Shown here: one piece after another, positions 1 through 8,876 of the stretch | Layout: every line of letters starts with the position of its first letter | How positions within the stretch are numbered: position 1 is the first letter of the stretch | NCBI RefSeq assembly: GCF_002419965.1 | Contig: NZ_DIHC01000038.1 | Span: 124,001-188,000, forward strand | DNA from: Pseudomonas sp. UBA5706 | GTDB lineage: Bacteria > Pseudomonadota > Gammaproteobacteria > Pseudomonadales > Pseudomonadaceae | DNA length: 64,000 bases | Direction of reading: 5' to 3' | Program-made: the position numbers and the translations under genes | Notes under the pieces: model-generated | The model's database searches: none | Told to the model about the DNA's origin: nothing | Seen by the model: the letters and a program-made list of their open reading frames with translations, nothing else

Positions 1-2
1 GG

Positions 3-497
3 CTCCAGGCCGGATCCCTGTACGCACATTACAAAAGCAAGGATTCGCTGCTGCTCGAGGTGATGATCGACCATCTGGAGGAACTCATCAGCCACTGGCA
101 GGAAAGCGACCAGCGACGCAAGGGACCCAAGGTCCGGCTCTCGGCGTTTGTCAGCGCCTATATCGAATTCCATTCAGCGCACATCGATCAGTGCTTGATA
201 CTGGAGTCCGATATCCGCAGTCTCGACGAGCAAGGCCGCGCGGCAGTCAATGAGCTCAAGCGACAGTACGAAGGCGAGCTTGCTGGCGTGTTGCTTCAGG
301 GGCAGCGAAGCGGCGAATTTCGCATCGACGATATCCCGTTCGCCGTGGTGACACTGACGTCGGTGCTTCAAGGGATATGCAGCCGTTACTGCCGTGACAA
401 CGATGTTGCCGTCAGGCATGCCATTTCGCGTGCAACCGTCATGGCGTTTTCGATGGTAGGCGCCGATCGGACGACCGGGGGCGTCAACCATGTCTGA
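3..497 (+). CDS. TetR-family transcriptional regulator, C-terminal part (5' end outside window)
   Basis: The reading frame is open from the window edge. Its first residues, AGSLYAHYKSKDSLL, match the end of the TetR DNA-binding domain (recognition helix, then the conserved Y-x-H/Y-F/Y-x-s-K-d-x-L-l turn). About 145 further residues form the helical ligand-binding half. The true start lies upstream of base 1; the ATG at 60 is internal. The stop overlaps the next gene, an enoyl-CoA hydratase, by 8 bases, so the two are translationally coupled and the regulator probably controls this acyl-CoA gene. The ligand is unknown, although an acyl-CoA would fit the neighbour. Family call is firm; the target is inferred. 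Confidence 0.85.
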   Translation, partial: LQAGSLYAHYKSKDSLLLEVMIDHLEELISHWQESDQRRKGPKVRLSAFVSAYIEFHSAHIDQCLILESDIRSLDEQGRAAVNELKRQYEGELAGVLLQGQRSGEFRIDDIPFAVVTLTSVLQGICSRYCRDNDVAVRHAISRATVMAFSMVGADRTTGGVNHV

Positions 498-1230
498 CGT
501 ACTGATACAACAGGAAAACCGTACGCTGATTCTGCGTCTTGATAGACCCGAAAAATATAACGCGTTCACCGCGGCCATGTACGCCTCGCTTGCCGATGCG
601 CTGCGTGAGGCGAACACCGACGACAGCATTCGTGCGGTCGTCATCACGGGCGGTGAGTCATGTTTTTGCAGCGGTAACGACCTGAAAGACTTCCTCGACG
701 CACCGCCACAAACGCTGAACGCTCCGGTGTTTCGTTTCATGGACGCTGTGCTGGGACTGCACAAACCGTTGATCGCGGCGGTTTGTGGGGTAGCAATCGG
801 AATTGGTACGACTTTGCTTCTGCATTGCGACCAGGTGTGCATCACACATGGCAGCAAACTGGCGCTGCCATTCGTGAAGCTTGGACTGTGCCCCGAGTTC
901 GGTTCGACGCTGAAATTGCCCGCGTTGTTGGGGCCTGTTCTGGCCTCCCGTCTGTTGTTGTGTGGCGACGCCTTTTCAGGTCAGGACGCAGTCGCCTGGA
1001 AGATTGCCAGTCACGGATTTGAGCGCCCGGATGAGTGCATCGCCCATGCCCTGGCTCTAGCAGCGCGGTTTGCTGACAGCGACCAGGAGGCGATGAGAGA
1101 AACCAGGAAGTTGCTCAAGGCAACGACGCCCGTTTTATCCAACGTCATTCGCGCTGAAAATCAGGCATTCATCGCGCTGCTTAGTAGAGTAGAAACCCGC
1201 GAGGCCATAGGCGCGCTGATCAAGGCCTAG
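490..1230 (+). CDS. Enoyl-CoA hydratase/isomerase family protein
   Basis: A 246-residue crotonase-fold protein, normal for a single-domain member. The N-terminal part has the CoA/oxyanion segment SCFCSGNDLKDF around residues 56-67. A second oxyanion segment, GVAIGIGTTLLLHCD, lies near residue 100, followed by LGLCPEFGST, where enoyl-CoA hydratases carry a catalytic acid in the PE pair. It would hydrate or isomerise an unsaturated acyl-CoA in the cytoplasm. The exact substrate cannot be read from the sequence. The ATG at 490 overlaps the end of the upstream TetR gene, which supports this start and a two-gene operon. Confidence 0.85.
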   Translation: MSDVLIQQENRTLILRLDRPEKYNAFTAAMYASLADALREANTDDSIRAVVITGGESCFCSGNDLKDFLDAPPQTLNAPVFRFMDAVLGLHKPLIAAVCGVAIGIGTTLLLHCDQVCITHGSKLALPFVKLGLCPEFGSTLKLPALLGPVLASRLLLCGDAFSGQDAVAWKIASHGFERPDECIAHALALAARFADSDQEAMRETRKLLKATTPVLSNVIRAENQAFIALLSRVETREAIGALIKA

Positions 1231-1259
1231 CCGTAGTTTGGGCGATACCGATTGCTTGA

Positions 1260-1738
1260 TCCGAACCGCTAACTGGAGCGACATACCTCGACAAGGGTGG
1301 CCGTGTGATCGCCAAGACCAAGCCTATGTCATTAGGCGCTGGGCCCTCGCAGGATAACGAGGAGCGCATTTGGGCAGAAATGGTCAAAAACCACGCTCTT
1401 AAACGCAACCTCACCGTGCAGGGCGGCGTGATTCCGGCACTGGGCGTTATGCATCGGGAACACTGCTACAAAGAGCAGGATCTGGTTGAACTTGCTAAAG
1501 CGTCGGCCTTGGTACCGCCTGATCGGGCGCTCATGGTCGGCAAGGGGCTGTATTGGGGAATGGCGGGTGATTTCGGCATGGCAGTGCACTTCCTGATCCC
1601 GCAATTAGAGAATATCGTTCGTTTCCACATGAGAGGAGCGGAGCTGAAAACCTCCAACACTGACTGGAAGGTATCGAGAACGAGAATGGCCTGAGCACGC
1701 ATGACAACATGCGCAGGTCCTACCAATCCAATGCATGA
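1260..1738 (+). pseudogene. DUF4209-type protein remnant, truncated and frameshifted
   Basis: The segment reads SEPLTGATYLDKGGRVIAKT onward and contains LIPQLENIVRFHMRG. This resembles the conserved core of DUF4209 proteins (hLLvPqiEnxlR). In the first frame it ends after SNTDWKVSRTRMA at 1694. The expected continuation GIENENGLSTHD is present in another frame from 1670, ending at 1738, which is direct evidence of a frameshift near 1670. The N-terminal several hundred residues typical of the family are missing. A GTG at 1305 could start a short ORF, but this looks like a decayed fragment, consistent with the integrase nearby. DUF4209 function is unknown. Confidence 0.6.
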
Positions 1739-2019
1739 TTTAACATAATATACATTATACGTAGCCAAGGATTTCGTTGACCCCAAGCAGAGGGCTGCTT
1801 AAAAATCTCACAGCGCTCTTTTCAAAGCTTCGTGGCACCCCCATCTCTCATTTTGGATTTTCCATACCCAATCCCGCCCACACTCACGCTGTCGTTAAAC
1901 GAAATCCCCGAGTGTCAGCGCGCCGGACAAATCCGTAAACTCCACCAGCATTCCGACTACGGCTCATCGAATAATTTAGGCACTCGGGCTGGCTACATCT
2001 CAAGGACGAATAAGGGCAA
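1739..2019. other. Intergenic, relatively AT-rich, no supported gene
   Basis: The stretch begins with an AT-rich patch around 1740-1762 containing ataatatacattat, which could serve as a promoter core. No ORF here has a recognisable domain. A 63-codon ORF at 1832-2023 runs directly into the next gene and has no family signature. Confidence 0.4.
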
Positions 2020-2310
2020 ATGATAAAACACGCTGTCGCTATGCTGTTGGCTGCCACCAGCCTGAGCACACGGGCCGCAGATTCTGTGACGCTGCCGTTA
2101 ATCATTCAGATGCAGAATCTTGCCAATGCCTCGATGTGTGAGTCATTCAAAGGCGACGCATCACCGCTTGGCAAGGCCATGAATCAGCAATGTCGACACA
2201 GAGAAAGAGCTGAATTTGAGGCCATGCAGGATGCGAAAACTTTGAAGGATTGCATCAAGCCTGGAAATATCATCGATGATGGTGTCAGGAAGTGCAGGAA
2301 AGGCATCTGA
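2020..2310 (+). CDS. Small secreted protein with four cysteines, unknown function
   Basis: A 96-residue protein begins MIKHAVAMLLAATSLSTRAADS. This is a basic n-region, a hydrophobic core and an A-x-A-like cleavage site, so export to the periplasm is likely. The mature part of about 75 residues is polar and has four cysteines (in MCESF, QQCRH, KDCIK and RKCRK), enough for two disulfides. A purine-rich AAGGGC lies just before the ATG. It stands alone between a DUF4209 remnant and the integrase, in a stretch of lower GC than the rest, so it may be acquired. I do not recognise the family. Confidence 0.55.
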   Translation: MIKHAVAMLLAATSLSTRAADSVTLPLIIQMQNLANASMCESFKGDASPLGKAMNQQCRHRERAEFEAMQDAKTLKDCIKPGNIIDDGVRKCRKGI

Positions 2311-2512
2311 CCTCGCCTTTTTGCAGGGTTTCCGATGAGACAGGTCGGCATACAGATCTGAATATCTGGTTAAGGGTATGGCTAAGACATGCGGTTTAAA
2401 GCGCTGGAGGCTTGAAACGCAGATTTGCAATATCCGATAACTGTCAGACCCGGATATTGCATGTCAGCGCTCTGCATAGGATCATACACGGCATTTTTCT
2501 TCGTCCTGCCCA

Positions 2513-3826
2513 GTGATTACTATGTCAGCGCCTTCCACGCCGCATCCACTCTTTGAAACCTATGCACGCTTTGGCGAGCTCAATTTCAGTTCGCTTAAAG
2601 AGGAACTGCCCGCTATTACTCAATATTTGATGGCCTTTCCCGCTGAGATTCAGGCGCTGGAGGGATATCGCGCGGTCCGCAGCTTTTTGAAGTCTTACGC
2701 GGGCAATGAATCCACCTTCAATTCCTATCGAACTCACGTTGAACGGCTGCTGCTGTGGACGCTGACCAAAGCCAGCGTTCCCCTGCTGGACATGCGCCGC
2801 ACCCACGCCGAGGCGTTTCTGGAGTTTTGTCTCGCTCCGGACCCTTTCTGGGTCGGCCCCGTGGTCAAATCCCGCTTCACGCGGGTCGGCGGGCGCAAGA
2901 AAACCGCGTCCGACACCTACGTTCTGAATGAGGACTGGAAACCGTTCAGCCAGTCAGCGTCCAAAGAAGAGCGCAAGCGTGCAAAAGAAGATAACCGCCC
3001 TCTCCTTCAGGAACACTACAAGCCCGCACAAGGCTCGATTGCGCAGATTTTCGCGGTGTGTGGGAGTTTTTTTCAGCATGCGATCGACGAAGGGTTCTGC
3101 GAGCACAATCCATTTCGGGCGGTTAAACAGAAGAGTAAATACAAGCAGCGCAGCGTTGGCGATCAGGACACTCGAATCCTGACTTCATTGCAGTGGGACT
3201 TCGTGCTTGAAACCGCGGAACAGATGGCTGCACAAGAGGATAAATACGAGCGCACGCTGTTTATCGTCGCGACCCTGTTCGCTATGTACCTGCGCGTTTC
3301 AGACCTGGTGGGCCGAGAAAACTGGACGCCGAGCATGGGCGACATGCGGCAGGACGGCGCTGGAAACTGGTGGTATCACGTGGTCGGTAAAGGCAACAAA
3401 GCCGGCAAGATCAGCGTGCGCGATGACTACGTCGAACACTACCTCAAGCGCTGGCGCCTGCATCAGGGGTTGTCGCCACTGCCTGGTTTTCGCGAAACCA
3501 CGCCTTTGATTGCGACGCGCCGAGGTCGCGCCGGGTTGTCGGACCGGCACATCCGAGTATTGCTTCAGGAGGTTTTCGACCGCGCGCTGGAGCGTATGCA
3601 GGCCGAAGGCTGGTCGGATGAAGATGTCGCCCGGTTGCGCGCAGCGTCGCTGCATTGGTTGCGCCATACCTCGGCAACCTTTGATGCTCCTCACCGGGAT
3701 ATGAAAGACCTGCAGGTCGATTTGCGACATAACAGCCTCAACACGACGCAGAACGTGTATTACAACTCCGAGGACGAGAAACGAGCTTATTCGATCAAGC
3801 GTCTGCCCATGAAGGAGCGCGGATGA
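2513..3826 (+). CDS. Tyrosine recombinase (phage-integrase family), orphan
   Basis: A 437-residue site-specific recombinase. Counting from the GTG at 2513, the C-terminal catalytic domain has Arg261 in YLRVSDL, a Lys-bearing GKGNKAGK hairpin, His381 and Arg384 in HWLRHT, His406 in LRHN and nucleophile Tyr416 or Tyr417 in NVYYN. The full catalytic set is therefore present. The N-terminal 200 residues include a SAM-like core-binding domain (about 45-105) with a long insertion afterwards. An ATG at 2522 is an equally good start. No phage genes, tRNA or partner recombinase lie nearby, so it may be a domesticated or island-associated integrase. It is followed at once by convergent sulfatase-locus genes. 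Confidence 0.88.
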   Translation: MITMSAPSTPHPLFETYARFGELNFSSLKEELPAITQYLMAFPAEIQALEGYRAVRSFLKSYAGNESTFNSYRTHVERLLLWTLTKASVPLLDMRRTHAEAFLEFCLAPDPFWVGPVVKSRFTRVGGRKKTASDTYVLNEDWKPFSQSASKEERKRAKEDNRPLLQEHYKPAQGSIAQIFAVCGSFFQHAIDEGFCEHNPFRAVKQKSKYKQRSVGDQDTRILTSLQWDFVLETAEQMAAQEDKYERTLFIVATLFAMYLRVSDLVGRENWTPSMGDMRQDGAGNWWYHVVGKGNKAGKISVRDDYVEHYLKRWRLHQGLSPLPGFRETTPLIATRRGRAGLSDRHIRVLLQEVFDRALERMQAEGWSDEDVARLRAASLHWLRHTSATFDAPHRDMKDLQVDLRHNSLNTTQNVYYNSEDEKRAYSIKRLPMKERG

Positions 3827-3847
3827 TCGGCGGTCATGCTCACGACC

Positions 3848-4783
3848 TCACTCCAGCACACAGCGAAAGCCCATGTGACCGGTACTGCTGACGGGCGTAT
3901 TGTGACTGCGCGAGGACAGCCGATAACGATTGCAATAACTGGCGTGGCACAGGTATGAGCCACCTCGAATCACTTTGGCGTCGCCGTGCGCAGGTCCTCG
4001 CGGGCGATAACGGGTCCGGGCTGAAGCGACGATATGCCAGTCCACGCTCCACCAATCTGCACACCACTCCCAGACGTTGCCAAGCATGTTGAACAGCCCA
4101 TAGCCGTTCGGTTCGAAGCTACGTGCCGGCGCAGTCCCCATGAAACCATTCTCCGCGCTGTTCACGCTTGGGAACACGCCTTGCCAGACATTGCATCGGT
4201 GTTGCCCGTCAACCTCCAACACAGCGCCCCACGGGAATATCTGGTCGACAGTCCCTCCTCGTGCCGCGGCTTCCCACTGCGCTTCGGTGGGCAGTGTTTT
4301 ACCCGCCCATTGCGCATAGGCGTGAGCATCGTTCCAGGAAACGTGCACCACCGGATGGTCACGGCAATCGTCGTAGCTCGATGCCGGCCCCAGCGGTCGA
4401 CGCCATGACGCACCAGGCACGGCGCGCCACCAGGGTGTAGCGCCGGGACCCTGCTCCAGGCATGCTGTGCCTGGGGGCAATAACCCGGCGAAGACGAATG
4501 ACCAGCCAAAAACTTCGGCATCGGTGACGTAGCCCGTATGCTCGACAAATCGCGCGAATTGCTCAGCGGTGACCGCCGTGGCGTCCATCAGGAAACCCTC
4601 GATGTAAACGTCTCGAAGTGGCCCCTCGCCGTCGGCAGTGATGCACTCACGTCCCTCCCCGCCTAATCGATACACACCCGCGGGAACCGCACGCATATCA
4701 GCGCCGGGCAAACCAGCTAATGGGACCAGCGACACGTTCGCACGGGTGGTCTGATCACGAACAGGGCCGCAGCAACTGCTCAT
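3848..4783 (-). CDS. Formylglycine-generating enzyme (sulfatase-modifying factor)
   Basis: A 311-residue FGE-sulfatase domain protein that oxidises the active-site cysteine of Cys-type sulfatases to formylglycine. The catalytic pair is present as Cys279 and Cys284 in GGSYLCHASYCNRYR, which separates true FGE from the many inactive relatives. Other family hallmarks are PVVHVSWNDAHAYAQWAGK, LPTEAQWEAAARGG, GNVWEWCADWW and the terminal GFRCV. There is no signal peptide, so it should act in the cytoplasm on the unfolded sulfatase before Tat export. Its ATG overlaps the stop of the upstream sulfatase by four bases (ATGA at 4780-4783), so the two are coupled. Confidence 0.93.
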   Translation of the reverse strand: MSSCCGPVRDQTTRANVSLVPLAGLPGADMRAVPAGVYRLGGEGRECITADGEGPLRDVYIEGFLMDATAVTAEQFARFVEHTGYVTDAEVFGWSFVFAGLLPPGTACLEQGPGATPWWRAVPGASWRRPLGPASSYDDCRDHPVVHVSWNDAHAYAQWAGKTLPTEAQWEAAARGGTVDQIFPWGAVLEVDGQHRCNVWQGVFPSVNSAENGFMGTAPARSFEPNGYGLFNMLGNVWEWCADWWSVDWHIVASARTRYRPRGPAHGDAKVIRGGSYLCHASYCNRYRLSSRSHNTPVSSTGHMGFRCVLE

Positions 4784-6177
4784 GGATACTCCACGGAAGG
4801 TTCACGTGCCTGGGCCAGATACGCTTCGAACTGGGCGATGACACTCGGGTTTTGGGCGGCGATGTTCCGCGTCTCCTTTGGATCGGCCTTGAGGTCGTAA
4901 AGCTCCAGCGCCTGGCCTTTACTCATGCGGATCGCCTTCCAGTTTTTCCAGCGCACCGCCTGGCGGAACTCCGGTTCGAAGGTTTCCCAGTAAAAATAAC
5001 GTGGTTTGAGTCGACGCCCCTCGTCCTGCAACAGCGGACTGAGGTCGACGCCGTCACCTTGTGCCTCAGCCGCTCCGGCCAACGCCAGTGCCGTTGGCAG
5101 AAAATCCGGAAAGTAGATCGGTTCATCGCTCAGGCTGCCGGCCTTGATGGTGCCGGGCCAGCGTACGATGAACGGCTCGTGAATGCCGCCTTCATAGAGA
5201 TCACGTTTGTAGCCGCGATAGATGCCGCTGGAGTCGAAGAACTCGACCACGGCTGTTTGCGCGGCGGTCGGCTCCGAGCGGGCGCCGTTGTCTGACGCGA
5301 AAAACACCACGGTGTCGCGGTCCAGTCCCTGCTCTGCCAAGGTTCGCAGGACGCTCCCCACCCCTTGGTCCATCAGCTCGATCATCGCGGCGTAGGACTT
5401 CTGATCCTGACTCCAGGGCTCGCCCGCAAACGATCCATAACTCGGCGCGATATACGGACTGTGTGGCGCGCTGTAACCGAGGAACAGAAAGAACGGCTGG
5501 TCGGTGTTGCGACGGATGAAATCGCAGGCATCGTCGGTACACAGATCGGTTTCGTAATGCGCGGCGGTATGCCCCAGCGCTTGGGGAATGTCGACCAGTT
5601 GCCGGTCACGGTAGCGTTGGGTCGGAAAATACCCTTGAGTGCTCGGCGTCTGGATCAGCCAGCCACGAAACTCATCGAAGCCGTGGTCCATGGGGGTCGC
5701 TTGAGGGTCATAGCCGTCCAAATGCCACTTGCCCATCAGCCCGGTGCGATAACCCAGCGTTTGCAATCGCTGAGCAACCGTCACGTCCTGCGCGCCGAGG
5801 CTGGCGCGGCGAATGGTCTTGTCGCCTGATTGTCCGAGGGTGCCACCCGCCAGCGCGAAGTTAGCGCGGATGCGGCTGTGCCCGGTGTTGAGACCCGTCA
5901 ACAGGGTGCAGCGCGAGGGCGAGCAGATGGGCGCTCCCGCATACGCCTGGGTGAAACGCTTGCCTTCACGGGCCAGGCTGTCGATGTAAGGTGTTCGAAG
6001 ACGACGCTGTCCATAGCAGCCGACATCCCCAATCCCCAAGTCGTCGGCAAGAATGAAAATGATGTTCGGCTTGCGCGCACCTGCCTGGGCCAGGCTGGGG
6101 AGCGCGGCCATCGCCAGGGTCGTACCTGCCAGTTCAAGGAAGTGCCTGCGGCTCAGGCTGCCAAAAGGGTCGCTCAC
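4780..6177 (-). CDS. Tat-exported Cys-type sulfatase (arylsulfatase family)
   Basis: A 465-residue sulfatase that would hydrolyse a sulfate ester to alcohol plus sulfate. SRRHFLELAG near the N terminus is a twin-arginine signal, so the folded enzyme should reach the periplasm. The active-site signature is Cys85 in ICSPSRCTLLTG (C-x-P-S-R), the residue converted to formylglycine. Metal ligands are visible in ILADDLG and FFASDNGA, and MGKWHL holds the conserved lysine and histidine. The best-known Pseudomonas arylsulfatase is cytoplasmic, so Tat export suggests a larger or glycan-linked substrate (inference). It lies 75 bases downstream of a TonB-dependent receptor and directly upstream of its maturase. 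The substrate is not determinable from sequence. Confidence 0.92.
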   Translation of the reverse strand: MSDPFGSLSRRHFLELAGTTLAMAALPSLAQAGARKPNIIFILADDLGIGDVGCYGQRRLRTPYIDSLAREGKRFTQAYAGAPICSPSRCTLLTGLNTGHSRIRANFALAGGTLGQSGDKTIRRASLGAQDVTVAQRLQTLGYRTGLMGKWHLDGYDPQATPMDHGFDEFRGWLIQTPSTQGYFPTQRYRDRQLVDIPQALGHTAAHYETDLCTDDACDFIRRNTDQPFFLFLGYSAPHSPYIAPSYGSFAGEPWSQDQKSYAAMIELMDQGVGSVLRTLAEQGLDRDTVVFFASDNGARSEPTAAQTAVVEFFDSSGIYRGYKRDLYEGGIHEPFIVRWPGTIKAGSLSDEPIYFPDFLPTALALAGAAEAQGDGVDLSPLLQDEGRRLKPRYFYWETFEPEFRQAVRWKNWKAIRMSKGQALELYDLKADPKETRNIAAQNPSVIAQFEAYLAQAREPSVEYP

Positions 6178-6252
6178 GCTGCTGAACTCCTGATGTATTA
6201 GCGATCGACACGTCTTGACGACGCGTCGCCATATGGGGGCCGGAGGCGGCTT

Positions 6253-8499
6253 TTAGAAGTTGTATCCGACGGTCATTCCGAGGGTGCGCGGATCACCCAT
6301 CACACCAAACGAGGAGGCATAACTGCCGGTGTTGAGCGTACGGAACCAGCGCTTGTTGGCCACGTTATTGACCCACAGCGAGGCATTCCACGTGCCGTCT
6401 GCGTACTTGCCGCTGAGGCCGGTTGAAAGGTTCAGCAGGCCATAGCCCGGAATGCGCGAGTACTGCGAATTGTCCACTGCTCCATAGGACCAGGTGCGGT
6501 AAGAGAAGCGTCCAGACACAAACGCTTGCAGGGCGTCGAACGTTTGCCACTCGTAACGACTGGTCAGGCTGTAGGTGATTTTGGGCGAGCGGAACACCCG
6601 TTCGCCGCTCAGGTCGCAACTGCTCGCCTTGCTTGCTCCCAGGGTCACTTCAGCCGCGCAGGGTGCGCCCTTGAAGTCCTGATATTTATTGTCCAGCAAG
6701 GTGCCGTTGAAGTTGACACTCAAGCCTTCAAGCGGCTTGAGCTCCAGGCTGGTTTCCAGCCCCCGCGAACGCATGGTCCCGGCGTTCATCAGGTAGCTGG
6801 TATCGGTTTCGAGATCGTAGGCGGAGGTCTGGTAGTTGCGCACCTGCGAGTAGAACGCAGCCAGATCGAAGTTGACGCGGTTCTGCAACCATTGGCTCTT
6901 GAAGCCGATTTCGCCGCCGCGGGTGTTTTCCGGTTCCACCAACAGGCTGTCGTAACCCGCCTTGCCTGCCGCACCCGAGGACACGTTCATGCCGCCGGAT
7001 TTCTTGCCGTAGGCCAGGGTCACGTACCCCTGCAGGTGTGGGGTGAAGTAATAGGCAAAGTTGAGCATTGCAGCGGGTAGCTGTTCGTACTGATTAAGCT
7101 CCCCGGAGTCGAATGGATTTTTGTTCACGCGACGGAACGAGCCGGTTTTTTTCTCGTAACTGTCACGCACCCCCGCGGTGATATCGAAGCGCTCGTTAAC
7201 GTGCCATGTACCTTGGCCATACAGCGAGAATACGCTGTCGTTGACCTCCCCCCAGCGCCTGACCGACAGCCCGGTATTGGCAGCGGTGCCGTACCACTGG
7301 GTGGTTCGCGTGCCCGGCGCGTAGTAATCGTGCGCCAGGGTGTCGAGGTTTTCGCCCCAATACGTCGCGCCCAGCGCGTAATCAAAGTGCTCGCCCCTTG
7401 GCGAGTCCAGGCGCAGATCCTGAGACCAGACGCGGTCCCAGACGTCCGCACCGCTGCCAGCGTAAAGCGGTATGTCCAAGGTGTCCGTGCTGTTGGGTTG
7501 GTAGCCGAAATAGCGGTAGGCCGAGACGGACCGCAGGTTGTAGCCATCACCCAGTTGCCAGTTGGCTTCAGCCGACACCCCCCCTTGACGCACATAGGCT
7601 TGGTTCTCGTCATCGGTGTTGACCTTGCGTCCACCCTCCACCACATGGGCGCCCACCAGATTGGCCCGGTCAAGATAGGGCTGAGTGCCGTTAACGGTGT
7701 ACAGCTTGTCGAGCGTCTGCACCGGGTAGCTGGTGGATGTATTGAGGTCGGCGATGATGCGCAGATTGAAGTCGTCGCTGGGCTGCCACAGCAATTGCCC
7801 GCGAACGCCACTTTGATTGCTGCCGCCCAATGCATGCCCGGTGTATTCGTTCTTGATGAAGCCGCCCTTCTCCGTGTGCGACAGGTTGATGCGCCCTGCC
7901 AGCGTTTCGGTCAGCGGGCCGGAAAACATCAATTGCGTCTGCGCGTAACCGCGTTGCCCAATCGATTGGCTCACTGAGCCTTCGGGAGTGAATGTCGGTT
8001 TACGGCTATGGATGTCGATGGCACCTGCCGTGGTATTGAAACCATGCAGCGTACCCTGAGGGCCGCTGAAGACCTCGGCGCTCTCGATATCGAGCAGGTC
8101 GTTGGAGAGCATGCCCGGCCGGCTCAGGTAAACATTGTCCAGAAACAACCCCACACTGCTGGGCATGCCGATGTTGATTTCGCTGCCCCCGCCGTCACCC
8201 AGGCCACGGACCGTGAGGCGGGTATCGAACGGGTCCGAGGCCGTCACTTCCAGCCCCGATGCGATCTGTTGCAAATCCTCAAGGCGATACACGCCTTGCT
8301 GCTCCAGCGTATTGCCGCTCAGCCTTTGGGTGGACGCGGGCGGCTGCTGCACATCGGTCTGGCGCACCCCTTGCACCTGCACTGTTTCCAGCTGTTGCTC
8401 TGCCGCTGCACTGGCTGGCGCAGACGACAGGACCATGGTGTGACCTAGGGCAATGCCGGCGACCCAGAGAGACTTTTTCTGCTGACGGTGAAGGTTCAT
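6253..8499 (-). CDS. TonB-dependent outer-membrane receptor (paralogue 1)
   Basis: A receptor of about 748 residues with signal peptide MNLHRQQKKSLWVAGIALGH and cleavage after ASA. The plug domain (about 45-160) contains LTVRGLGDGG, FLDNVYLSRPG and GPQGTLHGFNTTAGAI, and a 22-strand barrel ends in TVGYNF. This is the energised importer class used for siderophores, oligosaccharides and sulfate esters. I chose the ATG at 8499 because GGA precedes it and the charged n-region starts there; an in-frame ATG at 8514 adds five residues. It heads a minus-strand run with the sulfatase and FGE. It is strikingly similar along its whole length to the receptor at 16369-18618. Confidence 0.9.
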   Translation of the reverse strand: MNLHRQQKKSLWVAGIALGHTMVLSSAPASAAAEQQLETVQVQGVRQTDVQQPPASTQRLSGNTLEQQGVYRLEDLQQIASGLEVTASDPFDTRLTVRGLGDGGGSEINIGMPSSVGLFLDNVYLSRPGMLSNDLLDIESAEVFSGPQGTLHGFNTTAGAIDIHSRKPTFTPEGSVSQSIGQRGYAQTQLMFSGPLTETLAGRINLSHTEKGGFIKNEYTGHALGGSNQSGVRGQLLWQPSDDFNLRIIADLNTSTSYPVQTLDKLYTVNGTQPYLDRANLVGAHVVEGGRKVNTDDENQAYVRQGGVSAEANWQLGDGYNLRSVSAYRYFGYQPNSTDTLDIPLYAGSGADVWDRVWSQDLRLDSPRGEHFDYALGATYWGENLDTLAHDYYAPGTRTTQWYGTAANTGLSVRRWGEVNDSVFSLYGQGTWHVNERFDITAGVRDSYEKKTGSFRRVNKNPFDSGELNQYEQLPAAMLNFAYYFTPHLQGYVTLAYGKKSGGMNVSSGAAGKAGYDSLLVEPENTRGGEIGFKSQWLQNRVNFDLAAFYSQVRNYQTSAYDLETDTSYLMNAGTMRSRGLETSLELKPLEGLSVNFNGTLLDNKYQDFKGAPCAAEVTLGASKASSCDLSGERVFRSPKITYSLTSRYEWQTFDALQAFVSGRFSYRTWSYGAVDNSQYSRIPGYGLLNLSTGLSGKYADGTWNASLWVNNVANKRWFRTLNTGSYASSFGVMGDPRTLGMTVGYNF

Positions 8500-8876
8500 T
8501 CGAATATCCAGCATGCGAGCCGATGCTTGTCATCGACGTAGGTATCGATGGCAAATGCCTTGGTAGGTGAATAAAGGATCAGGTGGCCACTGTTGGCACG
8601 GCGACGTTAAATCACGCGCAATGCGGCGCCCCCAAAGATCAAAACCTTATGTTTTTATGCGAAAAAGAGATAAACGTGATGCTGTAAGGCCTGTACCGGT
8701 TATGTAAAAAACGCAAAAAACATTTGGTTGAAACGCATTGGCGATCTGCAGGATGCGGGGGGCTTAATAGGGGGTGTGCCTGTTTATCGGGCATCGAACG
8801 CCGGCGTCAGCATCGATCGTGGCTGCGGGCAGTACGGCGCCCACGCGCGCTCCGACCTGCTACATCAAGGACCCAG
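8500..8876. promoter_or_regulatory. Divergent promoter region between TBDR 1 and the esterase/lyase operon
   Basis: A non-coding stretch separating the minus-strand receptor-sulfatase-FGE run from the plus-strand esterase-lyase run. It should hold both promoters. It carries the 44-bp shared element described separately and, 40-55 bases before it, the words ttatg and tatgc, which also recur before the second copy. An in-frame upstream extension of the esterase (to 8724) lies inside it but has no coding features. Confidence 0.5.
8698..8741 (+). promoter_or_regulatory. Shared 44-bp upstream element, copy A
   Basis: The segment opens with ggttatgt, carries two A-tracts around acgc, and ends in gcattgg. 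An ungapped alignment with 19835-19878 gives 34 identical bases out of 44. Both copies have the same orientation and both sit in a divergent promoter region of the sulfatase/lyase locus. It is a candidate binding site for a common regulator, with the A-tracts possibly bending the DNA. The regulator is not known; the local LysR protein or a sulfur-starvation regulator are the obvious candidates. Confidence 0.55.

Noticed and set aside
1832..2023. A 63-codon ORF before the small secreted-protein gene
   Set aside because: No family signature, no ribosome site, and it overlaps the start of a better supported gene.
8606..8622. A sigma-54-like -24/-12 pattern (ttggcacgg...) upstream of the receptor genes
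   Set aside because: The -24 half is suggestive, but no TTGC -12 half occurs at the right spacing.
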